A DNA stretch of 44,891 nt from JAAUQA01 sp036351435 (lineage in GTDB: Bacteria; Pseudomonadota; Gammaproteobacteria; Competibacterales; Competibacteraceae): positions 1 to 44,891 of the forward strand of contig JAZBPA010000120.1 of the NCBI GenBank assembly GCA_036351435.1. Direction: 5' to 3'. A program made the translations under genes and the position numbers. Shown here piece after piece: positions 1 through 7,703 of this stretch (the first letter of the stretch is position 1; each line of letters starts with the position of its first letter). The notes under the pieces are model-generated. The model saw only the letters and a program-made list of their open reading frames with translations. It ran no database searches and was not told the origin of the DNA.

Positions 1-118
1 ATTGCTTCGATAGAATACTCGTCATCGCCGCCGTTAGCGTGGTCTTCCCATGATCTACATGGCCGATCGTTCCCACGTTGACGTGCGGCTTCGTGCGCTC
101 GAATTTCTCTTTGGACAC
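1..118 (-). CDS. tuf: Elongation factor Tu, N-terminal fragment (cut by window edge)
   Basis: EF-Tu carries aminoacyl-tRNA to the ribosome as a GTP complex. Only the first 39 codons lie in the window. Read on the minus strand they begin with a GTG start and a SKEKFERTKPHVNVGTIG stretch typical of EF-Tu, followed by the G1 P-loop GHVDHGKT. A GAGGT ribosome binding site lies at about 127-131. It is the fourth gene of the str operon (rpsL-rpsG-fusA-tuf), 30 bases after fusA. The gene continues beyond position 1. The family call is certain; whether this is the only tuf copy in the genome cannot be seen. Confidence 0.96.
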   Translation of the reverse strand, partial: MSKEKFERTKPHVNVGTIGHVDHGKTTLTAAMTSILSKQ

Positions 119-148
119 CTTAAATTACCTCGTTAATCAACTAAACGC

Positions 149-2245
149 TCACGACGCTTTCTTTATTACCGCTTCTGCGATATTGGTCGGGGCTTCGTTA
201 TATTTGGCGAACTCCATGGAGTAATTGGCACGCCCTTGAGTGGCCGAACGTAAATCGGTTGCATAACCGAACATCGCAGCCAACGGCACTTCGGCGCGAA
301 TCGCTTTGCCGGAAGGAGTATCTTCCATACCTTGCACCAAGCCACGGCGACGATTGAGATCGCCCATGACATCACCCATGTACTCTTCGGGCGTGACCAC
401 TTCGACTTTCATAATGGGCTCCAACAAAACCGGAGACGCTTTCCGCGCACCTTCTTTAAAGCCCATAGATCCGGCAATTTTGAAGGCCATCTCGCTGGAG
501 TCCACCTCGTGGTACGAACCATCGAACAACGTGACCTTAATATCCACCACTGGAAAGCCAGCAATCACGCCATTACTCAATTGTTCTTGGATACCCTTAT
601 CGACAGCGGGAATATATTCTTTGGGCACCACACCGCCCACAATGGCGTTAATGAATTCGTACCCTTCCCCTGGCTCGCGCGGCTCAATACGCAACCAAAC
701 ATGCCCATATTGGCCACGACCGCCCGACTGCCGGACATATTTGCCCTCTTGTTCCACCGGTTTGCGAATAGTTTCACGATAGGCCACTTGAGGAGCACCC
801 ACGTTAGCCTCAACCTTGAATTCGCGTTTTAACCGGTCAACAATAATTTCCAGATGCAACTCACCCATCCCGGAAATGATGGTCTGTCCTGATTCTTCAT
901 CGGTATGGACTCGGAACGAGGGATCCTCTTGCGCAAGCTTACTGAGCGCCAACCCCATTTTTTCCTGGTCAGCCTTGGTTTTGGGCTCGACTGCAACCGC
1001 GATCACCGGCTCAGGAAACTCCATCCGCTCCAAGGTGATCACTTGATTCATATCGCACAAGGTATCGCCTGTCGAAACCTCTTTCAATCCGACCGCTGCT
1101 GCAATATCGCCTGCCCGCACCTCTTTGAGGTCTTCACGACTGTTGGCATGCAACTGCACAATACGTCCAATCCGCTCCCGTTTACCCTTAACCGGATTGT
1201 AGATTGTATCGCCGGAGTTCAGGACACCGGAATAAACCCGGAAGAAGGACAAGGTCCCCATGAACGGATCAGTGGCGATCTTGAAAGCCAACGCCGCAAA
1301 AGGCTCATCATCAGAAGCATGGCGTTCCCCTTCGCTGCCGTCGGCATCCAGTATCCCTTTAATCGCAGGCACTTCAGTGGGCGCAGGCAAATACTCAATC
1401 ACCGCATCCAGCACGGCCTGCACACCCTTATTCTTAAAGGCCGAACCACACAGAGTGGGCACAATCTCGTTGGCTAAAGTCCGCGCCCTGATTCCCTCTT
1501 GGATCTCCGCATCAGTCAGTGACTCACCTTCCAGATACTTTTCCATCAACTCATCAGAAGACTCGGCAGCGGCTTCAACTAAATGTTCGCGCCATTCTTC
1601 GCAAGAGGCCAGCATCTCGGCAGGGATATCACCATACTCAAATTTGATGCCTGCGCTTTCCTCGTCCCACCAGATCGCTTTCATTTTAAGGAGATCAATA
1701 ACCCCCTTGAAATTCTCTTCAGCACCAATCGGCAGCTGCAAAGGAACCGGGTTTGCCCCTAGCCGGTCTTTGATCTGCTGAACAACACGCAGAAAATCGG
1801 CCCCAGCACGATCCATTTTGTTGACGAAAGCCATCCGTGGAACATGGTATTTGTTCGCTTGGCGCCATACGGTCTCAGACTGAGGCTCAACACCACCGAC
1901 AGCACAGAATACCGCAACCGCGCTATCTAGGACTCGCAATGAACGCTCTACCTCAATGGTAAAATCCACATGTCCCGGTGTGTCGATAATATTGACGCGA
2001 TGCTCATCGAATTGTTGCGCCATACCCTGCCAAAAGCAGGTTGTCGCAGCTGAAGTGATTGTAATGCCCCGCTCCTGCTCTTGCACCATCCAGTCCATAA
2101 CAGCAGTGCCATCATGCACTTCACCGATCTTGTGCGACACTCCGGTGTAAAACAGGATGCGCTCGGTCGTGGTGGTCTTACCGGCATCGATATGCGCCAT
2201 AATCCCGATGTTTCGGTAACGCTCGATAGGGGTTTTACGCGCCAC
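149..2245 (-). CDS. fusA: Elongation factor G
   Basis: EF-G is the ribosomal translocase GTPase; it moves tRNA and mRNA after peptide bond formation and, with RRF, recycles ribosomes. The 698-residue product has the usual full length. The G1 motif AHIDAGKTTTTE is at about residues 17-28, DTPGH near 90 and NKMD near 143; the remaining domains (II to V) are full length, ending KKAS. The start is GTG at 2245, preceded on the minus strand by TGAGGA at good spacing. It follows rpsG by 18 bases and precedes tuf by 30, so it is co-transcribed in the str operon. Nothing in the sequence suggests the specialised EF-G2 type. Confidence 0.98.
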   Translation of the reverse strand: MARKTPIERYRNIGIMAHIDAGKTTTTERILFYTGVSHKIGEVHDGTAVMDWMVQEQERGITITSAATTCFWQGMAQQFDEHRVNIIDTPGHVDFTIEVERSLRVLDSAVAVFCAVGGVEPQSETVWRQANKYHVPRMAFVNKMDRAGADFLRVVQQIKDRLGANPVPLQLPIGAEENFKGVIDLLKMKAIWWDEESAGIKFEYGDIPAEMLASCEEWREHLVEAAAESSDELMEKYLEGESLTDAEIQEGIRARTLANEIVPTLCGSAFKNKGVQAVLDAVIEYLPAPTEVPAIKGILDADGSEGERHASDDEPFAALAFKIATDPFMGTLSFFRVYSGVLNSGDTIYNPVKGKRERIGRIVQLHANSREDLKEVRAGDIAAAVGLKEVSTGDTLCDMNQVITLERMEFPEPVIAVAVEPKTKADQEKMGLALSKLAQEDPSFRVHTDEESGQTIISGMGELHLEIIVDRLKREFKVEANVGAPQVAYRETIRKPVEQEGKYVRQSGGRGQYGHVWLRIEPREPGEGYEFINAIVGGVVPKEYIPAVDKGIQEQLSNGVIAGFPVVDIKVTLFDGSYHEVDSSEMAFKIAGSMGFKEGARKASPVLLEPIMKVEVVTPEEYMGDVMGDLNRRRGLVQGMEDTPSGKAIRAEVPLAAMFGYATDLRSATQGRANYSMEFAKYNEAPTNIAEAVIKKAS

Positions 2246-2263
2246 AATTCAATTCCTCAGTCC

Positions 2264-2734
2264 TTACCAACGATAATGAGCAAACGCTTTGTTGGCTTCC
2301 GCCATACGATGCGTGTCTTCGCGCTTTTTAACCGCAGAGCCACGGCTTTCAGCGGCATCTAAAAGTTCTCCAGCCAATCGCCTAGCCATCGACTTCTCAC
2401 CGCGCTTTCGGGCAGAGTCAATCACCCAGCGCATTGCCAGAGTGGTACGCCGTACTGCGCGCACTTCGACAGGGACTTGGTAGGTCGCCCCACCCACTCG
2501 GCGAGATTTAACCTCAACGACTGGACGTACGTTTTCCAAAGCCTGCTCTAACAGACCCATTGGGTCACCTTTGCCGCGCTCGCCCATCTGGTCCAAAGCA
2601 CCGTAAACAATCTGTTCAGCAACCGATTTTTTACCGCGCTCCATGACCATATTGATGAATTTTGCCAGCATCTCACTACCGAATTTAGGATCCGGCAGAA
2701 TAATACGTCTTGGGATTTCTCTTCTTCTCGGCAT
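2264..2734 (-). CDS. rpsG: 30S ribosomal protein S7
   Basis: S7 nucleates assembly of the 30S head by binding the 3' major domain of 16S rRNA. In enteric bacteria it is also the translational repressor of the str operon. The 156-residue basic protein starts MPRRREIPRRIILPDPKF, the standard S7 N-terminus, and ends ANKAFAHYRW, the short-form C-terminus. It lies 21 bases after rpsL. S7 feedback on this operon is known for E. coli; no specific S7-binding structure was identified here. Confidence 0.98.
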   Translation of the reverse strand: MPRRREIPRRIILPDPKFGSEMLAKFINMVMERGKKSVAEQIVYGALDQMGERGKGDPMGLLEQALENVRPVVEVKSRRVGGATYQVPVEVRAVRRTTLAMRWVIDSARKRGEKSMARRLAGELLDAAESRGSAVKKREDTHRMAEANKAFAHYRW

Positions 2735-2755
2735 AGCCGCTCAAGCTCTCGCTGC

Positions 2756-3130
2756 TTAGGACTTAGGACGCTTAGCGCCATATTTAGAGCGCCCTCTGCG
2801 GCGCTTACTCACTCCGGAAGTATCTAAACTACCCCGGACAACATGATACCGAACACCGGGTAGGTCCTTGACGCGACCACCGCGAATCAGTACCACGGAA
2901 TGTTCTTGAAGGTTATGTCCTTCACCACCGATATAGCTGGTCACTTCGAAGCCATTGGTGAGCCGCACGCGAGCGACTTTACGCAAGGCTGAGTTAGGCT
3001 TTTTCGGCGTGGTGGTGTAAACCCGAGTACAGACTCCCCGTTTCTGAGGACAGCTCTCCAATGCCGGCACGTTGCTTTTTTCTTTCTTGCTAACGCGCGG
3101 TTTCCGCACTAACTGGTTGATCGTTGCCAT
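2756..3130 (-). CDS. rpsL: 30S ribosomal protein S12
   Basis: S12 sits in the decoding centre of the 30S subunit and affects translational accuracy; it is the classical streptomycin-resistance locus. The 124-residue product has the conserved TTPKKPNSALRKVARVRL segment (streptomycin-relevant lysine within PKKPNS) and the LPGVRYHVVRG segment with the aspartate that is often beta-methylthiolated. Both look wild type. It is the first gene of the str operon here, with its own promoter at 3193-3221 on the minus strand and a leader of about 55 bases. GGAG about 10 bases before the ATG is the likely ribosome binding site. Confidence 0.98.
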   Translation of the reverse strand: MATINQLVRKPRVSKKEKSNVPALESCPQKRGVCTRVYTTTPKKPNSALRKVARVRLTNGFEVTSYIGGEGHNLQEHSVVLIRGGRVKDLPGVRYHVVRGSLDTSGVSKRRRGRSKYGAKRPKS

Positions 3131-3192
3131 TCGCTTCTGAACTCCGACGGCGCCAAAATAACAAAATCACTTTTTGGCTGCAAAGACGTGCA

Positions 3193-3221
3193 AATATAGG
3201 TTTATCGGCTAAGCCTGTCAA
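3193..3221 (-). promoter_or_regulatory. Sigma-70 promoter of the str operon
   Basis: On the minus strand there is a perfect -35 TTGACA (3216-3221), a 17-base spacer and -10 TATATT (3193-3198). Transcription would start near 3186, about 55 bases before the rpsL ATG. The -35 hexamer overlaps the truA stop codon. The near-consensus match fits a strongly expressed ribosomal operon. Confidence 0.85.
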
Positions 3222-4048
3222 GTGTGGGGTATTGATAAATGTTTTAGTTTTATAGTAGACCTCGGTAATTGGAAAGCATCCGCGTAACGCACCCCCATCA
3301 GATAAAGCCCTTCCGGTGGTGCGGTGACTCCGCCCAGTTTGCGATCACGTCCCGCCAAGACTGTCCGTAGCCAATGCTTAGGCTGCTCTCCGCTACCGAT
3401 GGCTAGCAATACGCCCGCTATATTGCGAACCATGTGATGCAAAAAAGCATTGGCTTCAACATCCAGAATCACATACTCATCATGACGCTTTACCGTTAGC
3501 GAATACACCGTACGGACTGGGCTTTTAGCTTGACAATGGCGACTGCGAAACGCATTAAAATTTTGCTTGCCAACCAAGCATCGGGCAGCTTCGTTCATGC
3601 ACTCTGCATCCAGAGGTTGGTAATATCGGGTTGCTCGCGTGCGTTGCAAAGCCGAACGCACAGAACGATTCAGAACAACATAACGATACCAGCGCGTCAA
3701 TGCGGAGAACCGGGCATGGAATGCGGCGGGCACTCGTTGTGCCCATAGCACATTCACATCAGGTGGCAAATGGGTATTCACACCCAACACCCAAGCGCGG
3801 GATGGCCGTTGTGCAACGGTGTCAAAATGTACGATTTGTCCCAGGCTGTGTACGCCAGCATCTGTACGACCAGCGCATACTGTCGTCACTGTATGATCTG
3901 CCACAGCACTTAACGCGCGTTCCAGGCTCTCCTGTATCGTCCGAACGCCAGGTTCTTGAATTTGCCAGCCACGGAACTGGGCACCATCATACTCGACGCC
4001 AAGCGCTATCCGTGTTAATTCATGGGTTCGTTTGCTGTCATCAGCCAT
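3218..4048 (-). CDS. truA: tRNA pseudouridine(38-40) synthase TruA
   Basis: TruA isomerises uridine to pseudouridine at positions 38-40 in the anticodon arm of many tRNAs. The 276-residue product has the catalytic AGRTDAGVHSLGQ motif with the invariant aspartate, the N-terminal LGVEYDGAQFRGWQ strand, and the C-terminal FLHHMVRNIAGVLLAIG helix typical of TruA. It lies upstream of rpsL on the same strand, and its stop codon overlaps the -35 box of the rpsL promoter. It is divergent from the gene at 4073 with only 24 bases between the two starts. In many gammaproteobacteria truA is near asd/fimV/trpF, so the position beside the str operon is a local rearrangement. Confidence 0.97.
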   Translation of the reverse strand: MADDSKRTHELTRIALGVEYDGAQFRGWQIQEPGVRTIQESLERALSAVADHTVTTVCAGRTDAGVHSLGQIVHFDTVAQRPSRAWVLGVNTHLPPDVNVLWAQRVPAAFHARFSALTRWYRYVVLNRSVRSALQRTRATRYYQPLDAECMNEAARCLVGKQNFNAFRSRHCQAKSPVRTVYSLTVKRHDEYVILDVEANAFLHHMVRNIAGVLLAIGSGEQPKHWLRTVLAGRDRKLGGVTAPPEGLYLMGVRYADAFQLPRSTIKLKHLSIPHT

Positions 4049-4072
4049 TCATAATAACCGTAATTATTCGCC

Positions 4073-4291
4073 ATGACGGGGTTGACTACGATGCCTCAAA
4101 ATGCCGCAAAGGCCCAGCACCGCGATGCTGTGATACTGCTGTTAATTTTTGCCGTATTCATGTTAGCGTCGCCTTTCTTTCGTTGGTTAGCTACTCCGAA
4201 TCGTCCCTGGTATCTACCCTATGTCGTATGGGGAGGCATTATCTTGTTTATCTACTTGATCCAACGCCGCTACCCTTATGATGACCGATAA
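4073..4291 (+). CDS. Small two-helix membrane protein, function unknown
   Basis: A 72-residue protein with two hydrophobic segments at about residues 19-36 and 47-63, separated by an RWLATPNRPWYLPY loop and ending in a charged RRYPYDDR tail. From memory, small proteins with a similar WYLPY loop occur in proteobacteria, often beside sodium:solute symporters; no symporter is present here. The ATG at 4073 lacks a clear ribosome binding site, and the ATG at 4091 is an alternative that gives 66 residues. It lies 20 bases before mlaF on the same strand and may be the first gene of that transcript. The coding pattern looks real (membrane segments, tight spacing), but no function is assigned. Confidence 0.7.
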   Translation: MTGLTTMPQNAAKAQHRDAVILLLIFAVFMLASPFFRWLATPNRPWYLPYVVWGGIILFIYLIQRRYPYDDR

Positions 4292-4311
4292 ACTCGACTG
4301 ATCGACTGGAG

Positions 4312-5154
4312 ATGTTGAGCGTGCCCATAGCAACTCCCCCTTTAGATTCCCAAGAGATACTCGTCACAGTCCATGGGTTGAGCTTCACGCGCGGTGAACG
4401 GCTGATTTTCGATGGCATCGACTTGGTGATTCCGCGAGGGCAAATCACCGCCATAATGGGACCTAGCGGCACCGGAAAAACCACTTTATTGCGCCTAATT
4501 GGTGGCCAGCTTCGGCCTGACGCCGGCAGTGTCGAGGTGGCCGGGCAACGCATTCATGAACTCAATCAACAAGACGTTTACCGGTTACGCAAACAAATGG
4601 GCATGTTATTCCAAAGCGGTGCCTTATTTACCGATCTGTCGGTTTTCGAAAACGTCGCTTTTCCACTACGAGAGCACACCCGTTTACCGGAGAACCTACT
4701 ACGCACGTTGGTGTTGATGAAGCTGGAATCGGTAGGTTTACGAGGTGCGGCCGCTTTAATGCCCAGCGAACTCTCCGGCGGCATGGCGCGACGCGTGGCC
4801 TTGGCACGGGCTATCGCATTGGACCCACTGATGATGATGTACGATGAGCCGTTTGCAGGGCAAGATCCTATTTCCATGGGGGTGCTGGTCAAACTGATCC
4901 GCACCCTTAACGATGCGCTGGGAATGACCAGCATCATCGTTTCGCACGATGTACACGAAACGGCGGCGATTGCCGATCAAATATACCTGATTGCCGACGG
5001 CCAGGTGATTGAACAAGGCACTCCGGCCACACTGGATCGCTCGTCATCAGCCTGGACGCAGCAATTCATGAAGGCGCTACCCGATGGCCCCGTGTCCTTT
5101 CATTACCCAGCGACCGATTATGAAACGGATTTGCTGGCTGGGGGTCGGCGATGA
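4312..5154 (+). CDS. mlaF: Mla phospholipid transport ATP-binding protein MlaF
   Basis: This is the ATPase subunit of the inner-membrane MlaFEDB complex, which moves phospholipids between the inner membrane and MlaC to keep the outer membrane asymmetric. Walker A GPSGTGKT is at residues 50-57, the ABC signature LSGGMARR near 153, Walker B with DEPF near 175, and the switch histidine in the SHDVHE segment. At 280 residues it is slightly longer than typical MlaF because of an N-terminal extension. The ATG at 4312 follows a weak GGAG; GTG at 4321 is a possible alternative start. The stop overlaps the mlaE start (ATGA), indicating translational coupling. Confidence 0.96.
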   Translation: MLSVPIATPPLDSQEILVTVHGLSFTRGERLIFDGIDLVIPRGQITAIMGPSGTGKTTLLRLIGGQLRPDAGSVEVAGQRIHELNQQDVYRLRKQMGMLFQSGALFTDLSVFENVAFPLREHTRLPENLLRTLVLMKLESVGLRGAAALMPSELSGGMARRVALARAIALDPLMMMYDEPFAGQDPISMGVLVKLIRTLNDALGMTSIIVSHDVHETAAIADQIYLIADGQVIEQGTPATLDRSSSAWTQQFMKALPDGPVSFHYPATDYETDLLAGGRR

Positions 5155-5936
5155 TATCAGCATTACAACAACTGGGCACCTGGGTACTGGAGCGATTAGC
5201 CCGTTTAGGTAGAGCCAGCTTATTCTTGGTAAGTCTACTCAGCGCGCTGGCGAAGTTTCTCGTTACCCGTCCCGGGTTAGTAATCGGCCAAACTTATTCT
5301 GTCGGCGTGCTGTCTTTACCAATCATTCTGGTGTCGGGATTGTTTGTCGGCATGGTGCTCGCCCTGCAGGGGTATACTAATTTGGTGGATTTCGGCGCTG
5401 AATCGTCACTCGGCACGGTCGTCGCTTTATCCTTGGTGCAGGAACTGGGACCAGTGGTATCAGCGCTGTTGTATGCCGGACGCGCAGGCTCGGCATTGAC
5501 CGCCGAAATCGGCCTGATGAAGGCCACTGAACAATTATCCAGTATGGAGATGATGGCGGTGGATCCGATGCAACGCATCATCGCCCCACGCTTTCTGGCC
5601 GGACTCATTGCTTTACCCCTGTTAGCAGCAATTTTTACGGCAGTCGGTATTCTGGGCGGTTACTATGTGGCCGTAGAACAGCTTGGCGTAGATGCAGGTA
5701 CATTCTGGTCCCAAATGCAATCGCGCGTTGAGTTATTTGACGATGTGGTCAGCGGCGTGCTGATCAAGAGCGTTTGTTTTGCTTTGGTCGCCAACTGGAT
5801 CGCCGTTTTCGAAGGCTATGACGCCGTACCTACCTCGGAAGGCATTGGCCGCGCCACGACCCGCACCGTCGTCAACACCTCGTTGGCCGTGTTGGGATTA
5901 GATTTCGTATTGACCGCCTTAATGTTCGGAGATTAA
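5151..5936 (+). CDS. mlaE: Mla phospholipid transport permease MlaE
   Basis: This is the integral membrane permease of the Mla ABC system, forming a homodimer with MlaF on the cytoplasmic side and the MlaD ring in the periplasm. The 261-residue protein is strongly hydrophobic. It carries the MlaE-family core, including LVQELGPVVSALLYAGRAGS with the conserved glutamate and glycines, and a terminal VLGLDFVLTALMF helix. It overlaps mlaF by four bases and is followed by mlaD after five. Confidence 0.96.
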   Translation: MISALQQLGTWVLERLARLGRASLFLVSLLSALAKFLVTRPGLVIGQTYSVGVLSLPIILVSGLFVGMVLALQGYTNLVDFGAESSLGTVVALSLVQELGPVVSALLYAGRAGSALTAEIGLMKATEQLSSMEMMAVDPMQRIIAPRFLAGLIALPLLAAIFTAVGILGGYYVAVEQLGVDAGTFWSQMQSRVELFDDVVSGVLIKSVCFALVANWIAVFEGYDAVPTSEGIGRATTRTVVNTSLAVLGLDFVLTALMFGD

Positions 5937-5941
5937 TCGCA

Positions 5942-6406
5942 ATGTCCACCACGAAAACCTTAGAGCTTACCGTAGGATTGTTTGCAGTATTAGGTCTGGC
6001 GGCGTTTTTCATGTTAGCCATGCAAGTCAGTAACATCCGCGATCTAGGTGATCATCAAGGATATGTAGTCAATGCTCATTTCGACAACATCGGCGGCCTT
6101 AAAGTACGAGCACCCGTTACCTTGGCAGGCGTGCGCATCGGCCGGGTTGTGGGTATCAATATCGACAAGCAAACCTATGAGGCTGTGGTAAGTCTGTCCG
6201 TCGATTCCAACTATCGGTTACCGACGGATTCCAGCGCCAGCATTCTGACCTCGGGGCTATTGGGCGAACAGTACATCGGGCTGGAACCTGGTGGGATGGA
6301 CGACTACTTGCAAGCAGGTGATCGCATTAAGTTGACTCAATCGGCCTTGGTGCTGGAAAAGTTGGTGGGACGATTGTTCACCAGCATGGCTTCGGATAGT
6401 AAATAG
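5942..6406 (+). CDS. mlaD: Mla periplasmic phospholipid-binding MCE protein MlaD
   Basis: MlaD is anchored in the inner membrane and forms a hexameric MCE ring through which lipids pass between MlaE and MlaC. One N-terminal transmembrane helix (about residues 8-26) is followed by a single MCE domain from about 38 to 120. The domain includes the FDNIGGLKVRAPVTLAGVRIG segment and a LTSGLLGEQYIGL hydrophobic pore-loop region. The 154-residue length is typical of short gammaproteobacterial MlaD. Confidence 0.95.
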   Translation: MSTTKTLELTVGLFAVLGLAAFFMLAMQVSNIRDLGDHQGYVVNAHFDNIGGLKVRAPVTLAGVRIGRVVGINIDKQTYEAVVSLSVDSNYRLPTDSSASILTSGLLGEQYIGLEPGGMDDYLQAGDRIKLTQSALVLEKLVGRLFTSMASDSK

Positions 6407-6489
6407 CCCGATGATCAGAACGGCCTCGGACTATTCGCGAATCTGTTAAACTGAGCCATTATCCGCAACAAAACCGCACGGTTGGCTGC

Positions 6490-7092
6490 ATGAAAAAATT
6501 CATTCTGGTGTCGTTGATTTTACTGTTGGGTTGGCAACCGTTGATCGGCATCGCCGCTGATTCGCCTCAAACGGTGGTTGAAACCACCTCTGAGCGTATG
6601 TTGGATGCTTTGCGTGAAAATCGCGCGACGTTGCAGAAAGATCCGCGGCAGATTTACGACCTAGTCAATGAAATTGTATTACCACACTTCGATTTTACGG
6701 TAATGTCCCGCTGGGTCCTGGGAAAATATTGGCGCCAGGCCACCGCCGAACAACGCAGTCGTTTTGTCGAGGAATTTCGCACCTTGCTGGTTCGGACCTA
6801 TTCCCAAGCTTTGCTCGAGTACTCCAACGAGACCATCAAATTTTTACCGATGCCGCAATTGGCTCCCGAAGCAAAGGACGTGACCGTACGTTCCGAGTTT
6901 CACCCGCAGACGGGCGCCCCCATTCCGGTCAATTACAGCCTTCATCTATTCGAAGGGGAGTGGAAAATCTATGATGTGACCGTCGATGGAGTCAGTTTGG
7001 TGACGAACTACCGCAGCACTTTCGCCGATCAGATCCGCGCCGATGGGATAGAAGCGGTCATCAATAGCTTGGCTGAACGTAACCGAGAGTAG
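6490..7092 (+). CDS. mlaC: Mla periplasmic lipid-binding shuttle MlaC
   Basis: MlaC is the soluble periplasmic carrier that exchanges phospholipid between the MlaA-porin complex and MlaFEDB. The 200-residue product starts MKKFILVSLILLLGWQPL, a clear Sec signal peptide with likely cleavage after IGIAA. It then shows the Tol/Mla fold, with YDLVNEIVLPHFDFTVMSRWVLG and a C-terminal WKIYDVTVDGVSLV motif diagnostic of the family. An 83-base gap before it holds no recognisable gene or strong hairpin. mlaB starts 12 bases downstream. Confidence 0.95.
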   Translation: MKKFILVSLILLLGWQPLIGIAADSPQTVVETTSERMLDALRENRATLQKDPRQIYDLVNEIVLPHFDFTVMSRWVLGKYWRQATAEQRSRFVEEFRTLLVRTYSQALLEYSNETIKFLPMPQLAPEAKDVTVRSEFHPQTGAPIPVNYSLHLFEGEWKIYDVTVDGVSLVTNYRSTFADQIRADGIEAVINSLAERNRE

Positions 7093-7104
7093 TTGGAGGA
7101 GGCA

Positions 7105-7404
7105 ATGCCCGCTAGTCTGGAACAACGTGGCGATAATCATTTCGCTGTGCAGGGCGAACTGAATTTTGCTTCCGTCGTCGGCTTATGGCAGGAGTCCGAA
7201 CGGCTATTTCCCAACCACTCCAATTTGACAATTGATTTGACAGGTATTAGCCGTTCCGATAGTTCTGGGGTTGCTTTGTTGGTGGAATGGTTGCGCCTAG
7301 CTAAGCAGCGTCAACAATCGGTGCAATTCAGCCATATCCCAACGCAAATGCAAGCAATCATCCAAGTCGCCGATTTGACGAAATTACTGCCTGCGGTTCG
7401 CTAA
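7105..7404 (+). CDS. mlaB: Mla STAS-domain protein MlaB
   Basis: MlaB is a cytoplasmic STAS-domain protein that binds MlaF and is needed for stability and activity of the transporter. The protein is about 99 residues with the STAS core ending ISRSDSSGVALLVEWLRLAKQ, including the SDSSG loop. The frame is open from a TTG at 7093 directly after the mlaC stop. That TTG falls in a GGAGGAGG ribosome binding site, so the ATG at 7105 is taken as the start. Co-transcribed with mlaFEDC. Confidence 0.93.
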   Translation: MPASLEQRGDNHFAVQGELNFASVVGLWQESERLFPNHSNLTIDLTGISRSDSSGVALLVEWLRLAKQRQQSVQFSHIPTQMQAIIQVADLTKLLPAVR

Positions 7405-7420
7405 TCTCAAGAGGTTGTCA

Positions 7421-7666
7421 ATGCAAGCAAGCGATATCGAACAGTTAATCCAAAAAAGTTTACCTGATGCTCAGGTAGTAGTGCGTGGTGATGATGGGGT
7501 GCACTTTGAAGCTACGGTGATTAGTGAATCTTTTGCCGGCAAATCCCTATTGCAACAACACCGTTTAGTGTACACCACTTTAGGAGATCGCCTGAGCAAC
7601 GAAGAAATTCATGCATTGGCGCTGAAAACCTATACACCAGCGAGCTGGCAACAGAGACAAGCTTGA
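7421..7666 (+). CDS. ibaG: BolA-family protein IbaG
   Basis: IbaG (YrbA) is a small BolA-family partner of monothiol glutaredoxins that binds [2Fe-2S] clusters; it is linked to acid stress and iron-sulfur homeostasis. The product is about 81 residues with the BolA core, including VHFEATVISESFAGKSLLQQ and HRLVYTTLGD with the conserved histidine. An in-frame TTG at 7415 overlaps the AAGAGG ribosome binding site; the ATG at 7421, six bases after it, is preferred. Its position between mlaB and murA is the conserved gammaproteobacterial order. Confidence 0.94.
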   Translation: MQASDIEQLIQKSLPDAQVVVRGDDGVHFEATVISESFAGKSLLQQHRLVYTTLGDRLSNEEIHALALKTYTPASWQQRQA

Positions 7667-7703
7667 CGCTCCTGCGGGCGTCCAGGAAAAACCAAGCACT
7701 TAA

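Noticed and set aside
332..1781. Long plus-strand open frames (158 to 190 codons) across fusA
   Set aside because: They lie antisense to the certain fusA gene, have no family motifs and no ribosome binding sites; they are shadows of its codon bias.
7667..7703. GACGC/GCGTC hairpin between ibaG and murA
   Set aside because: Five-base stem, no T-run, and within a likely co-transcribed pair.
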